Below, in pieces: positions 52,351 through 63,600 of a stretch of 64,000 nt of DNA. This DNA is from Erythrocercus mccallii. Its lineage: Eukaryota > Chordata > Aves > Passeriformes > Dicruridae. How positions within the stretch are numbered: position 1 is the first letter of the stretch; every line of letters begins with the position of its first letter. The position numbers and the translations under genes are program-made. The notes under the pieces are model-generated. The model made no database searches and was not told where the DNA came from. It worked only from the letters and a program-made list of their open reading frames with translations. The DNA lies in contig VZRG01000359.1 of the NCBI GenBank assembly GCA_013397435.1, positions 257,573-321,572 on the forward strand, read 5' to 3'.

Positions 52351-52769
52351 AACCTTTACTTCTAATGGTGTGTGAAACCTCTGTGAAAATGTTGAAGCCA
52401 GATTTACAACGTATTCTTTGAATATTGTCCATGTTTGCAAAGGTATGCTTGTTAGGTGTTTACTCACAGGGAAAATGCAAATTAAGAATTACACTTAAAC
52501 AGGTGTTACACAAAAATGCATGTCAATTTTCACCATGTCCTTGTATGTACTGTTACCCTTACTAAAGCAGAAAAGCAGATACACATCTGATTCTTCGAGT
52601 CTGAAGAATAAACATGAGCTGTGCCAATGAAAGTAATTAAAAAGTAATGAGAAACAGTTATTTTTACATAAATAAGGATCTGAGGAAGGAGGACATTAGC
52701 AGTACAGCTCATGGGCAGGGAGAGAATTTCAGCTTAGTCTGCTACTCATGGTCCTGTCATTTGGAGAGA

Positions 52770-52795
52770 CTGAAGTATCCTACTGAAGTATCCTA
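52770..52795 (+). repeat. Perfect 13-bp tandem duplication (CTGAAGTATCCTA x2)
   Basis: Two identical adjacent copies at 52770-52782 and 52783-52795, in AT-rich non-coding sequence. Confidence 0.95.
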
Positions 52796-53679
52796 CACAT
52801 ACTGTGTATGTGTCTCCTTTGCACTTTTTCAAATTTAAGAGTAATTATGATATATAACATAGGGTTATAGATCCCTAAGGCATTTCTTAGAAATATGAAC
52901 ATGTGTGTTATAGAACTAAATATTAGTAAATATAAATTTGGAAAATTATACTGTGCCATAACTTAAACTTGCAGAAATAACTAGGCACTATGAGTATGAA
53001 ACATGCTGCAGTAGTTCAAGTTCACCTGAGGTGGATCAATTAGCTGACAGAATTCAGAGACCCAGAATTCATTAGGGGAATTGTCTCATGGAGTTTTTTG
53101 TTTGTGTTTTTCTTTTGTTAGCATTTCAGAGTTAATTCAGAGTTTCTTGAGGAGGTCTCATTACACTCATCAAGAGCATCTAAATAATTCTGCTGGGTTA
53201 AAGGGAATAAAGACAGCCTGCATGAGACTTTTTTTAAAGCAGTTTGGCTTGGTAGTAGGGAAATGGGCAGACAGCCACTGCAAAGGAGAGCTTTGAAAAG
53301 AAATGAGCCAGGCAGTGCTCAAGAACTTAATGAGGCATGAATGCGACATCCACCAAGGTCTCCCCTGCAGTGCTTGTGTGAGAAGAATCTACTTGGTCTA
53401 CCATCAGTCCATCTTCTGATCACTTCCCTCTTGTCTGCCAAGGCTGCACTACCCGCAAAAGCGAATGTGAATATGGAAGTGCTCCTCCTGCACAGAGGGG
53501 TCTCATGTGAAGTGGAGCAGTCTGTAAGTCCTTTCTTCTTACTTGGCCTGGTGCATCAGGTTTTTTATCTGTATCTTATCTCAACCTAGGGCATTATTAA
53601 TATCCATTTCAGAGCTGCAATGATAAAATATTAAAGTGTAATCTTGGCGCTTTCTTGGAGCCATAAGTCAAAGTCCTGC

Positions 53680-53945
53680 CCTGATCGCAGAATGGGTGAG
53701 GTTGGGAGGGATCACAGTGGGCCATCTGGTCCAAACTCCCTGCTCAAGCAGAGTGATCCTGGAGCACATGGCACAGCATTGCATCCAGACAGTTCTTGAA
53801 TATCTCCAGTGAGGGAGACTCCACACAACGTCTCTGGGCAATCTGTCCAATGCTTGATCATCCACAGAGTAAAGAAGTTCTTCCTCATATTCAAGTGGAA
53901 TTTCCTGCATCAGTTTCTGCCCATTGCCTCTTGTCCTTGCATGGA
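53680..53945 (-). mobile_element. CR1 LINE 3' fragment (reverse orientation)
   Basis: Read on the - strand it gives the same order as the copy at 545-820: CAGAAACTGATGCAGGAAATTCC, GAGGAAGAACTTCTTTACTC, GACAGATTGCCCAGAGACG, GAGATATTCAAGAACTGTC, CTGCTTGAGCAGGGAG and CCCTCCCAACCTCACCCATTCTGCGATCAGGG. It is the 3' UTR portion of a bird CR1; the open frames on this strand are not host genes. Confidence 0.92.
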
Positions 53946-54120
53946 GTTACTCTTCCTCAAGTGTAGGACGCTCCATTTGTCTTGAATTTCAGGCAGTTCT
54001 TCTCTGCTCATCTCTCCAACCGGTCAAGATCCTTCGGAAGGGCTGCGCAGCACTAGGGGGTGTCAGCCACTCCTCCCAGCTTTGTGTCCTCAGTGAACTT
54101 GTTCCTGCAGCCAGATTTCT
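53946..54120 (-). mobile_element. CR1 ORF2 C-terminal fragment (reverse orientation)
   Basis: On the - strand, AAGTTCACTGAGGACACAAAGCTGGG, GAGTGGCTGACACCCCCTAG and CGGTTGGAGAGATGAG correspond to CR1 ORF2 coding for K-F-A-D-D-T-K-L-G-G, then A-D-T-P-E-G and D-R-L-E-S-W. It lies directly 5' of the fragment at 53680-53945 but the intervening several hundred bases of a normal CR1 are absent. It is either one copy with an internal deletion or two adjacent insertions. Confidence 0.75.
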
Positions 54121-56370
54121 GTAGAGAAACTCAGTCCTTCATATACTTTCCCTGTTAGGTCTGTGCTTGTTTCCTGTGTAGGTGGAGTGGGCTCTTGGCC
54201 CCTTCGTTGCCAGCAGCGTTATGCACCCAGGCAGGTCAGTCAGGGAAAGGACTGAGTGTTCTTGGAGGTCCATGTGTGGTTTCCACAGACTTGCCTTTCT
54301 TTTTTTTTTTCCCCAGCAAGCTGGAAAAAAAGGTCCTACTAGAGAAAGAAGGAAAAATTTTGTGCTGGCCTAGCTCAGGCTTCCCAATAACTTTGTATTA
54401 GAGGAACTACTTCTATTTTAACTATTTGAAATATATTTTGCTGATGATGGAAAGCATTTTCAGAACTTTGAGTTTGGAAGCAAGTTTCCCCAAAACAGTA
54501 CAATGTGAAGCAGCCTCAGTGCAAGCATGGTCATCCATGAGCAGTCTCCATGCATTGTTTGCTCTCTGCTGAGAATTGCATAGCTGGCAGCTGTGTTTCT
54601 GATTTTCAGGAAGCTGTTGCCCATCCCATTGTAAGTGCCTTAGTGATGACTGTCATTTGTTTTCCTGAGGAGACTGAATAGCTCCCATATTCACAGAGCC
54701 TTTTGGTCAGTATTACTGTCACTCCATTAAAAGTTTTGCATCACCAAGTTCAATTATCTACTTAAGGCTTTTCACAAATCTGCATTTCTTACTGAATTCA
54801 GTCTTGGCCTTCTTTTTGGATGCTTCTCCCACTAATGTAATGCTTTTCAGCTTGATTCTTTTATCATGAATTGCTGCCCAACAGAACAACACTTTTCTCC
54901 TTTATGTCCCTCTTGAGACCCTCTTGTTTACCAGACACCAAATAATTTGGTGTGGCTGGGCAATAAGATGCTTGGGAAAAGCTGCAGTTTTAATTTTCTG
55001 TAAATGCTCAAGTGACTTCTAACCATTAAATTGGACAGTCCCCTGCTTGTGCAGTGATGCGCTGTGGCTTGTGATAGCCCCCCTAAATGTATCCTTCCTT
55101 ATAGAAGTTTCTCTTATCTCCTGTCAGAATGTCGGTTGCATGTTAATATTTTGTACAGAGATGCACTGTGTTTACAGGGCAGGGCAGGAACAGCCTCTTT
55201 CCAGATGGCATGGAATGACTGTACATCAAGTTAGTGTGGTCCTTTCCCTAGCACATTGTGCCATGGAACTGACAAGTGGAAAGAAAGTTAAATAGTGCTT
55301 GGTAAAGAGTCCAGAGAAACTCAGCTTGAAAGAGTAAGTTTCTAAGAATGAAAGAGGTCAAATTCATCCTGTGGTATGTATAAATCTGCAAGGCTTCAGT
55401 AAGATTATGCTTATAATCACCTCGTATCATTGACTGTAGCATGGCAGACTTGTGTATCTCTACAGAAAGTGTAAAAGCTAATTGTGCTGAAACAGCTCAG
55501 TGATAAGCAAATTGTGCCTTTTCAAAAACTCTTCACCAGTTTCTTCCTGTATAGACAGAATTTGTTCTCATTTCCTATTTATCATGACTAACTACCCCTC
55601 TCTGGGCTCAGCTGTTCCTTTTTATTCTCCTCCTTTGTGCTTTGCTGTCCTGAAGCCAAATCTGAGTGGATTTCAGTGGCTCTCTTGTGCTTTTTGACTT
55701 AGTATCAGGAAGTCTGACACTGTAAGAAAATTATTTTACAAATTCTAGCCATACAATGGATGAGTTCTTCAATAGGCAACATGAAAGTTCAGCTGAATAA
55801 TGAGTGCAAGGTATGGTGTCCATAAGTGTAAAATCTCTGAATTTTCTCCTCCAGTTCCCCTTGTAGCTCCCATCAAAGCTCAGTTTTAGACTACAGTAAA
55901 CATTTTGGGTATAGAGACAGTAGGCAACAGCTGGAAAGGCCCAGTTGTACAATGCTGTGTTCAACTAATCTATTCCACAGTAGAATCAGAAAAGTGAGGT
56001 ATAGTGCTGTTTCTTGAAATGAGCAAAATGGTGATGTGTACTCCTTGTGAGATGACTGTATTTTTCTGCTGACTTGCAGCCAGCAAATTCTTTTGTTATC
56101 TTGCTTCTGGCAAAGCCCTTGGACTTATCAACTCCTTCCTCATTGCCAATGTGATACCCATTTTTCACGTGAACCATTTTTCAGGCAGAGCAGTGTATGT
56201 TGTTCAGGCCCATCCTGAGTCATGGAGCCCTTTAACATGCCACCTTTCCCCAGGACTTGAAATCTGCTGTGGTGAAAATGAGAATCACTTCTTTCTCAGA
56301 TTTATCCTTTGTTACAAGTTTGTATGTTGCCATCTGGGGGATAAGGACTTATGACATCCTCATTGACACC
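54121..56370. other. Non-coding (putative intron), no gene seen
   Basis: AT-rich. A T12 tract followed by CCCCAG near 54300-54317 looks like a splice acceptor, but no convincing exon follows. Confidence 0.55.
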
Positions 56371-56402
56371 TCTCTCCCTCTCTCTCTCCCTCTTCCTTTC
56401 AG
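56371..56402 (+). other. TMEM229B: 3' splice acceptor of the TMEM229B coding exon
   Basis: A long uninterrupted-style pyrimidine tract (TCTCTCCC repeats, then CTTCCTTTCAG) ends in AG at 56401-56402, 26 bases before the start codon. It implies that the coding exon begins at 56403 with AGTGCTGCTGGG and that at least one non-coding exon lies upstream. A retrocopied gene would not be expected to have an acceptor at this place, so this supports the locus being the parental gene. Inferred from sequence only. Confidence 0.8.
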
Positions 56403-56428
56403 AGTGCTGCTGGGGTGAGTACAGAAGA

Positions 56429-56932
56429 ATGGCTGCAGCAGAACCTCTGACTGCTTTCTCACGATGGTACCTCTACGCCATCCACGGCTATTTCTGTGAG
56501 GTGATGTTCACAGCTGCCTGGGAGTTTGTGGTCAACTTCAACTGGAAGTTTCCAGGTGTTACCAGTGTGTGGGCACTCTTCATCTATGGCACCTCCATCC
56601 TCATTGTGGAGAAGATGTATCTGTATCTCAAAGACAAGTGTAACATTTTAGTGCGCTGCTTCATTTACACACTGTGGACATACCTCTGGGAGTTCACCAC
56701 TGGCCTCATCCTACGCCAGTTCAATGCCTGCCCATGGGACTATTCCCAGTTTGATTTTGACTTCATGGGCCTGATCACCCTGGAGTATGCCATCCCATGG
56801 TTTTTTGCTTCTTTCATCATGGAGCAGCTGGTGATCAGAAACACCCTGCGCTTACGATTTGATGAGACTGCCGAGCCCGGGGCCCCCACTGCACCCGTTG
56901 GCTTGGCCAATGGCCACGTGAAGACGGATTGA
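56429..56932 (+). CDS. TMEM229B: TMEM229B, transmembrane protein 229B (complete, single coding exon)
   Basis: This complete 167-residue frame is recognised as TMEM229B. It opens with MAAAEPLTAFSRWYLYAIHG, contains the invariant-looking block RQFNACPWDYSQFDFDFMG (about residues 96-114) and ends in ANGHVKTD, all as I recall the mammalian protein, whose length is also 167. Four hydrophobic stretches suggest a four-pass membrane protein: about residues 13-36, 44-66, 73-95 and 112-137. The C-terminal 30 residues are polar and probably cytosolic. From memory the TMEM229 family is grouped with the CmpB-like putative ABC-transporter membrane domain; the biochemical function is not established. The start at 56429 is chosen because it matches the family N-terminus and has A at -3 and G at +4. 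An upstream in-frame ATG at 56351 lies before the splice acceptor and is unlikely to be used. No internal stop or frameshift is seen. The absence of an intron in the coding part should be compared with other species, since I am not sure whether the mammalian coding region is split. Confidence 0.97.
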   Translation: MAAAEPLTAFSRWYLYAIHGYFCEVMFTAAWEFVVNFNWKFPGVTSVWALFIYGTSILIVEKMYLYLKDKCNILVRCFIYTLWTYLWEFTTGLILRQFNACPWDYSQFDFDFMGLITLEYAIPWFFASFIMEQLVIRNTLRLRFDETAEPGAPTAPVGLANGHVKTD

Positions 56933-57595
56933 GCAGTGACTTAGAACCATACTTAGCAATCTGAGAGAGCCCAGACCTCTACCATGGACAGTCAGCTCTG
57001 GCTCTGAGGTACTGCTCCTTGCTGTATAAGATTCATAAACCCCATTTTTCTAATGGGAGTGTGCATGGGATATACCAGAAAAAATGGAACCAGTAGATTT
57101 TCTATGGATTTTACTCTTTGGGCTCCAAGGACCAATATCAGTTACTTGTTAGTTAGGTCGTTTCTGATTTTAACTTATTACTGATGAAAGCAGTCCTTTT
57201 GCTTAAACTTTAAAGTGGAGAAAGAAGAAAAAAGAAACGCTACAGCGGAAATGCATCCAAAAAAACCCCACCTAATCAGTGGATGGGCACGGACACGCCA
57301 GCTGAGTTAGTGATTGGCTTACTCCATTAGGCAATATTCAGGTGCTTGCTTGCAACCAATACCTCCCATGGGACCTGAGATGCTGCAGGAACAAGCAAAA
57401 TCCATCTGCTGTTGAGAAGTACCTAAGACTGGCAGTCTGCTGGGGAGGTAGATGGTGTTCCCCTCACCAGGTCCCATTGGCCTCTCCCCAGGTTCTTTGT
57501 TGCACCATGAAATAATCTGGTGCTGGACATCTTGCTGAATTTATACAGATCTTGTACTTTTTGAAATCTCAGTCCTGATACTCCTGATACTAGAC

Positions 57596-57645
57596 ATTTT
57601 TTCTTTTTTTTTTCTTTTTTTTTCTTTTTTTTTCTTTTTTTTTCT
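57596..57645 (+). repeat. (T9C)n microsatellite
   Basis: C residues at 57603, 57614, 57624, 57634 and 57644 are separated by runs of 10, 9, 9 and 9 T, giving a near-perfect 10-bp tandem repeat. It sits inside the likely TMEM229B 3' UTR and directly abuts the AATAAA. Confidence 0.95.
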
Positions 57646-57651
57646 AATAAA
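57646..57651 (+). terminator. TMEM229B: Polyadenylation signal AATAAA (proximal) for TMEM229B
   Basis: A canonical AATAAA lies 714 bases after the stop codon and one base after a T-rich (T9C)n tract. U-rich upstream elements are known to help cleavage and polyadenylation. Cleavage would be expected about 10-30 bases later, near 57661-57680. Other canonical hexamers at 60286-60291 and 60707-60712 could serve longer transcripts. Confidence 0.6.
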
Positions 57652-57670
57652 GGCCTTTATTGCCAAGTGA

Positions 57671-60600
57671 ATTTTACCATAATCTGTGCTATCTGAATCT
57701 TGGCAAAAGGCGCAAGAAATAGTGCAAGTCTTCCCATCTCCTTTGTCCCCCCAAAGCAGATCTTGCTGCAGATGCCAGCTCCCATCTCAGCTGTGCAAAC
57801 CTTGTAGAAACTATATAGCCCACAAGACTTTTCTGCCTTCCTTTCCAGGGATTCCTGTTTCTGGTGATGTTGATGACTTAGTCTGGCTGCAGCCCATTGT
57901 ATCTGAAGGTCAAAACCTTCATGTGGCTAACCCAGGATTTGGTCCTCTGGCACTGACTTCTGTGTTCCTTCAGCACTGGCAGGCCTCGGCTCAGTTCTGC
58001 CCGGTGTTCTGCTCAGTGTATCAAGTGGATTTGCTTTTTCTTCTCAAATTCTGCTTTAAATAACCACAGCCATATTGTCATGAGAGTAGTTAGAGGCAGC
58101 AAGAGATATACCACACTGCCTGATACATTTACTGAAAAAAAAAGCAAACGAGAAACAGAACACCAGTCTCTGAAAAGCATGCACTTACTTCATGCTCTGC
58201 CTGAATGAGGCTTTGAGTTAGGGTGTGAGAGCAGCAGTAGAGAGGTGGAGTAGGAGGGACTGCTGTGGCTTCACTGTAGGCCTACCTGCACCAGGGACAG
58301 TTTGAAATTTAACCTATTGGGAACACTTACGGAGAACAAGGACAGTTGTGGTGCAGGGAAGGTGTTTGATACTGGCAGCCACAAGTTTGTAATTCACTCT
58401 GTCAAGTCTTGGCCTTTGAAGTTAGCAAGAAACATAGAGCTTCCAGCTGTCAGATATCTCACTCTTGAACTGATTTATGGAGAAGGCTTGCCAGAGTTGT
58501 CCCATAAGGCCAGACTAATTTTTCTTGTTCTTCCACCACAGTCAGCAGAGCTGTACCAGGGATAATTTGGCTTGAAATACAAATCTCTTGTAGGACTCCA
58601 CTCTTGTTTTGGAAATAGTTGGGCCAGTACTGTGTATGTCCCTTGTCTCTGGTAGAGAGTGCTCAGTGAGCTAGCAACCTGCTCCTTGCCCTGATGCAGC
58701 CAGTCCAGAGAGGAAAAGCACTGCTGGCCCTGTGGGTAGAATCGTTTCCTGTTTCTGCTTTTACAGGGCAGTGTTAATCCTTTCTTGTATTGCACAGAGA
58801 GCAGTTATTTTATTCCTTCCCCTTTTCCCATGGCATCCATTGCTGGCAATGGACACATGAGAACAGTGGTGGCAAGGAGTTAATCAAATCTGCCCTGGGT
58901 ATGGAATGTATCCCAAATCACTGAGAATACTTAGGTGGGTATTCAGAGATCCCTTTTTATAGTTCATTAAATTAAAAGAGAACAAACACTGAACAGATAG
59001 TTCTTTTGGTGCTGTGATGCCAGTGTTATGAAATCAGAGGAACACTATGTAGTTTATCAGCCTTGTTGGTCTCAGGAGTATAGACCCAGGCAAAATAGTT
59101 ACCTGAAACTGTACATGGAGGGGAAAAAAAGAGCTTTGTGGGATAATGTAGATGAGCTCTACTGGAGCAGAACAAGAATTGCAGGGTGCAGATGCGAGTT
59201 GGGATCCCACCATTTTGGTCCTGGTTATGTCACGATCATCAAATGCAGTGTCTAAAGCTGGGTCGTCCTCTCACAGCATAGCTTAAATGTCATGTTGTGC
59301 TGCCTCCTACACCACACCCGCATCATGTAAAACCCTCAGCTTTGTAGAAAGATCCTTAGGATCCCTGCTTTCTCCTTAGCTGTTACAAAACTCTTTGAAA
59401 AGGTTAAAAGGAGTTAGCAATGTGGTATGGAGGACTGGCTGTCCACAGAGCTCACCTGGTGTGCAGTAGCAGTCATGTCTGTTATTGTCTAGACTTAAAA
59501 AGGCCCCATATAAATTACACTTTCATTTGTGTTTTGCTGAGTGATGTAATATTTAACTGCTCAAAATATGGAAGGGTTTCCCAGCCACCTCTAGTATCCT
59601 AGGGCATTATTCTTATTGCCTGTGTCATTGAAACAGCTGTTGTAGTCTGCTTTCCACTGGCGTCTGACGTGTACTACTCAGCTATTGCATCTTCATAGAG
59701 TGGTAATTTATACCCAGAAGTGCACTTTACTTGCAGCTTGCACACCAGAAACAGAAAAGGACCTGGCAAGTTCTTAAATCATTTAATTATGTACAATACC
59801 ACATCCCTAATGCAGCAGGATTAGCCATTCTCCTTTCTGAGCAACATGGCTGCTGTCAGAGCTTTGTCTTTTCTGCAAAATCTCCTTTTTTAATACATGT
59901 GATGCTTCTTATAACATCTTGCAGAACTGCCCAGAGCACGTTACCAGGATCTCAGTGGCAGCTCAGTGAGAGCTCGGGAGCTGGACTGAAGTTGAAGAGA
60001 CATTTACATTAAGAAGAAAAAAAAAAACGCACAAGGCCTAACATTTGTTTGTATGTGTATCTTCCTCAGTAGATTAAAGTTGCCTGTTTTGAGTTCACCA
60101 GCAATAAAAAAACCTTGTTATTTATCTACCTTGTCCTACCTGCAGCAAACAGAAAGTGACCCTGATCTCTGCCTTTCTATTCCAGGGGATGGTGGGATGT
60201 GGACTCCCCAAGGTTCCAATTTTGCATCTGTTCTCTTGCTTATCTCATGTACAGTCCACCCTAAAGGATCTCAAAGTATGTGATAAATAAATACAGTCTG
60301 GTGTCTGTCACACAAGAGGCAGTTCAAGCATTACTGTGGTATCTGTTCATACTCCAAAGATCTGGCTAGAGGGGAATGTTTGATCTACAGCAGGACCAGA
60401 TGGCATTTTGGTCTTTGGTGTTATAATTGAGAGAAATGTGTACATACATAGCAGGTACTATTGCGCCTTTGGTCTGAGTGCATTTTGTAATTAAAGCAGG
60501 ATAATCCAATCAAGATTTTGCTTGACTAGTCCTGTGACTATAAAAAGTAAAAAAAGACTGCAGGGCTTTAGCTACTTTGAGAATTAGGAAGCAGATGACT

Positions 60601-63600
60601 GAAGTCCTGAGTTCAGTAGCATTGCTCTGCTGTTGACTGGTTTTCTAAAACCTGCAGAGAAAGAAAGGGGATTTCTTCACTCATGGAAACTTCTGCCCTT
60701 TCTGTAAATAAAACATGAGCCGCAAGCAAGATGTGAACTGAAACCAAATGTTTTTCTATTTTAGCTTATCCTAGGCCCTGAATACATGCAATATGCCCTG
60801 TATTCAAGGGGGAAGCTTGCAGACCTGAGCTCTTTTTCTCCACTTCTGCCTGCAAAATGCAGCTGAACCACCTGAGAGGGAGAATACTCTCTTCCCCTTC
60901 CTTCTTGCACATTGGCAGCTACCAAATCCCTCTGTAGTCTATCCTCTGTTGTAAAAGGTAATTTTTCTTCTTATATGGCCCCTTACCAAACCAGAAGCTG
61001 TTAGTAATTTGGGTCACCTTACCCAGCTGCTTTTGCACCTAAAGACCATTTTGGGTCACAGAGCTGGTGAGAACAGATGAAAATTGTCCTTGTTTGGCAA
61101 ATGGCCTCCCTTTGAACCTGTCTTCTCTTACTCCAGGAGTGTCCTGAGCCAGCTACTGGGAAAGGGACATTTCCTTCCTTCCACCTTCTGTCCCAGAGAA
61201 TGGAGCAAGCTCTGCAGCTGCTCAGGGGCCTTGACACCACTCAAGGTTTTATGCTAACAGAGGCCTGTCTCCACTTGGGCGCGGAACTTTGATTTTCAGA
61301 GCTGTAAGGCTCTGAACTTCGGGCTCATCACAAGACTTCCACAGACCTCATAGTGAATTTGTACCATGTGGAGTAGCTTACATCTTCTAGGATGGCACGG
61401 GTTTGCTCCATCAAGGGTTTGACCACTGCTTTGTGAACAAGAGGGGAAGTTACAGAAGCAGGTGGTACCCCCAGTACCTGCTCTGCTTTTGGTCCCTGGG
61501 CAACTAGCATAGATGTGGAAGGAAAAGGTGCTGTTTTGGCAGAAGTCCTAGGCAGGGGCTAGGAATGCACTGGTTACTTTAGTGTCCAAAGGCACCACAT
61601 CTTCAAATACAAAGTTGTGCTTTCCCACTGAAATCTTCACTACTTGTGGAAACGCAAATGTTTGCTTGCCCCAAGGTGTATGATTGCTTGAACTTACTCT
61701 GAACTAGAAGGAGCATTCAAAATCTCCATCCTCTTTCTCTCTAGGTGATTCCCAATTTACAACTTTGTGGAAAAGTATGTCACCTTGGGATGTGCAAGCT
61801 AATGCTCATTAAGCCAATACAGGTCCTAAAAGCTGTATAATGCTGTGCTCCATCCTGCTGAGTTAATCGTGCTAAGAAGCAGAATAGACCTCAGAGTGTG
61901 CCACCATTTGGCTATACCACTTCAGTACCAACACCTACTCAGGAATTCATTTTGCCTTACAAAATATACTCTTAGTTCTGTGCTTAAGAGGGAAAAATAC
62001 AGAGATCCTGTATAAGCTTCATCGCTTCTTATCTTACTTGTGCTCTTACTTGTTTAAAATTTCAGCTGTTTAATTGAGACCCTGAAGACCAAATGTGGAA
62101 GGTGACTTTACAGCTCTGGAGCAGGTCTGTATCATCACACAACTCCACTTTGCATTGCACAGGGTGTGCTGTGCAGCTCCAGTGCACAACCAGGATGGGC
62201 TTCCACTGTACAAGAACTGTGATGAGTGGAGAGGGGGATAAAAAAACTGCTGATAATGGTGGCAGAGCAAGGACTGCTGGTGGCACTCCCAAATCTTCAA
62301 GAGTTAGACCGATTGAAAGAATCTCTTCATATTCTCTGTATCTGGCACTTCTCAGGTCTAAAGCAAATTGGCAGGTTTTTTATTCTAAGAGATGCAGACC
62401 ATTTCTTTGACTCCTTACTCTGGAGTCTGGCCAGCTTACTCCTATTGTAGGCACTGAATTTTCTGATATGAATGACCTTCATTAGTGTCTCAGAAAATAG
62501 CAATTTTTAAATGGTAATCCCAAATGTTTGACATCAGTTTGTATTTATGCTTCAGTCAATTTAGGAGCTAAAGGTCCTTAAATATCTGGTGATGCTGTTT
62601 GTTTATACTGTTGTTTGGCATGCAGTCCTGCTTTAATGCTATAATGCAGAAGAAAGAGAAGGAAATACAAGCAATTTCCTCTCTAATAAAAATACATAAA
62701 CATGCAGTTGAGACAACATTTATTAAATAGGTGAGATATGCATATGCTTAGACATGTCTGGCCTTTCAAATATGGGACACTTTCCAGTGAAGAATGTTGC
62801 TTTCCATTGTAGTTAATCACCTTTGCAACATTTCTATATTGCTATTTCAGTGTGGTTCTTTACCTTAGTATTTTGGGAATGAGAATAATAGTATTTTCAC
62901 ATTTCATTGAAGGATCTTTGAAGTGCTTTTCACAAACTAATGAAAAAATTCTTGCTTCTGAAGTATTACTGAAGTGAGTCAGAATTAACTCCAAATAGCC
63001 CTGATCAGGAGCTGATGAAAATGTCCTGATAGTTCCCAGGAGGTCATTTCAGAAAGAGAAAAGGGAGTTTAACACTTCACCTCTTAACCAAGTTTCCAGA
63101 TTTGTGGAGTGAGTTAATAGCATTCCAGCAAAGTTGGGAACCTGGGGAAGTGCTACCTGGTTTCCACCATGTGAAGCTGTCCCAGAAATGGCTGTGCACA
63201 TTATGAAATTGCTCTGTCTGCCCAAGTCAAAGCCAGCACATGAAAGGACTGTCAGAGCAGATAGGCAGCCCAGTATAAAAGAAGACTGATTCCCTCTGTC
63301 TGCTACATAATCTCATCTCCATCAGTAGAGTACTTCTGGGTAAATATTGCTAGGGGCAACAAGCTATGTCAAAGGCTAAACTGAGGTGACCATCTGCTTT
63401 ATCAGCTCGTGTTGCAGTTACTGCAGAGCTTATCTGTGATGCTGTTTCTGTTGTCAGACCACTCATCTGACATCACAGCTCTTCCTACTGCTCCTCTTTC
63501 TCTCTTGCTCCTTTGCAGTATTCTGTCCTTTTCCATGCTTTATCTCCACTGCAAGCCTGTGCTGCAGTGACAGGTACCCAAGCTCCCCTACCCCAAGACT

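Larger units (their letters stand above)
45711..53679. other. Non-coding (putative intron), no gene seen
   Basis: About 8 kb of AT-rich DNA with several two-copy microduplications (46158, 49267, 51246, 52318, 52770) and a G-rich word GGGGGGG(TGT)GGGG near 48830. The open frame at 48145-48654 on the - strand (169 codons) has no recognisable domain. Confidence 0.55.
26954..56402 (+). other. TMEM229B: Putative TMEM229B first intron (about 29 kb)
   Basis: If the donor at 26954-26955 (GTGAGG) is joined to the acceptor at 56401-56402, the whole interval is one intron. It is AT-rich, has no convincing coding exon, and holds MIR-like fragments, a solo LTR, two CR1 fragments and a G-quadruplex motif. 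Extra non-coding exons inside it cannot be ruled out. This is an inference and needs transcript evidence. Confidence 0.35.
56933..57670 (+). other. TMEM229B: TMEM229B 3' untranslated region (short form)
   Basis: This is the sequence between the stop codon (56930-56932) and the first good polyadenylation signal. It carries no conserved frame. It holds an A-rich patch near 57220-57270, a 9-bp direct repeat TCCTGATAC at about 57572-57590, and a T-rich microsatellite at 57596-57645. The 3' end is inferred from the AATAAA position. A longer UTR is possible because further AATAAA hexamers occur at 60286 and 60707. Confidence 0.6.

Noticed and set aside
54296..54375. T12-CCCCAG acceptor followed by an open stretch
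   Set aside because: No donor and no recognisable coding content follow; low-complexity T-runs often mimic acceptors.
58475..58795. 106-codon - strand open frame downstream of TMEM229B
   Set aside because: No resemblance to PLEK2 or any family I know; lies in ordinary intergenic DNA.
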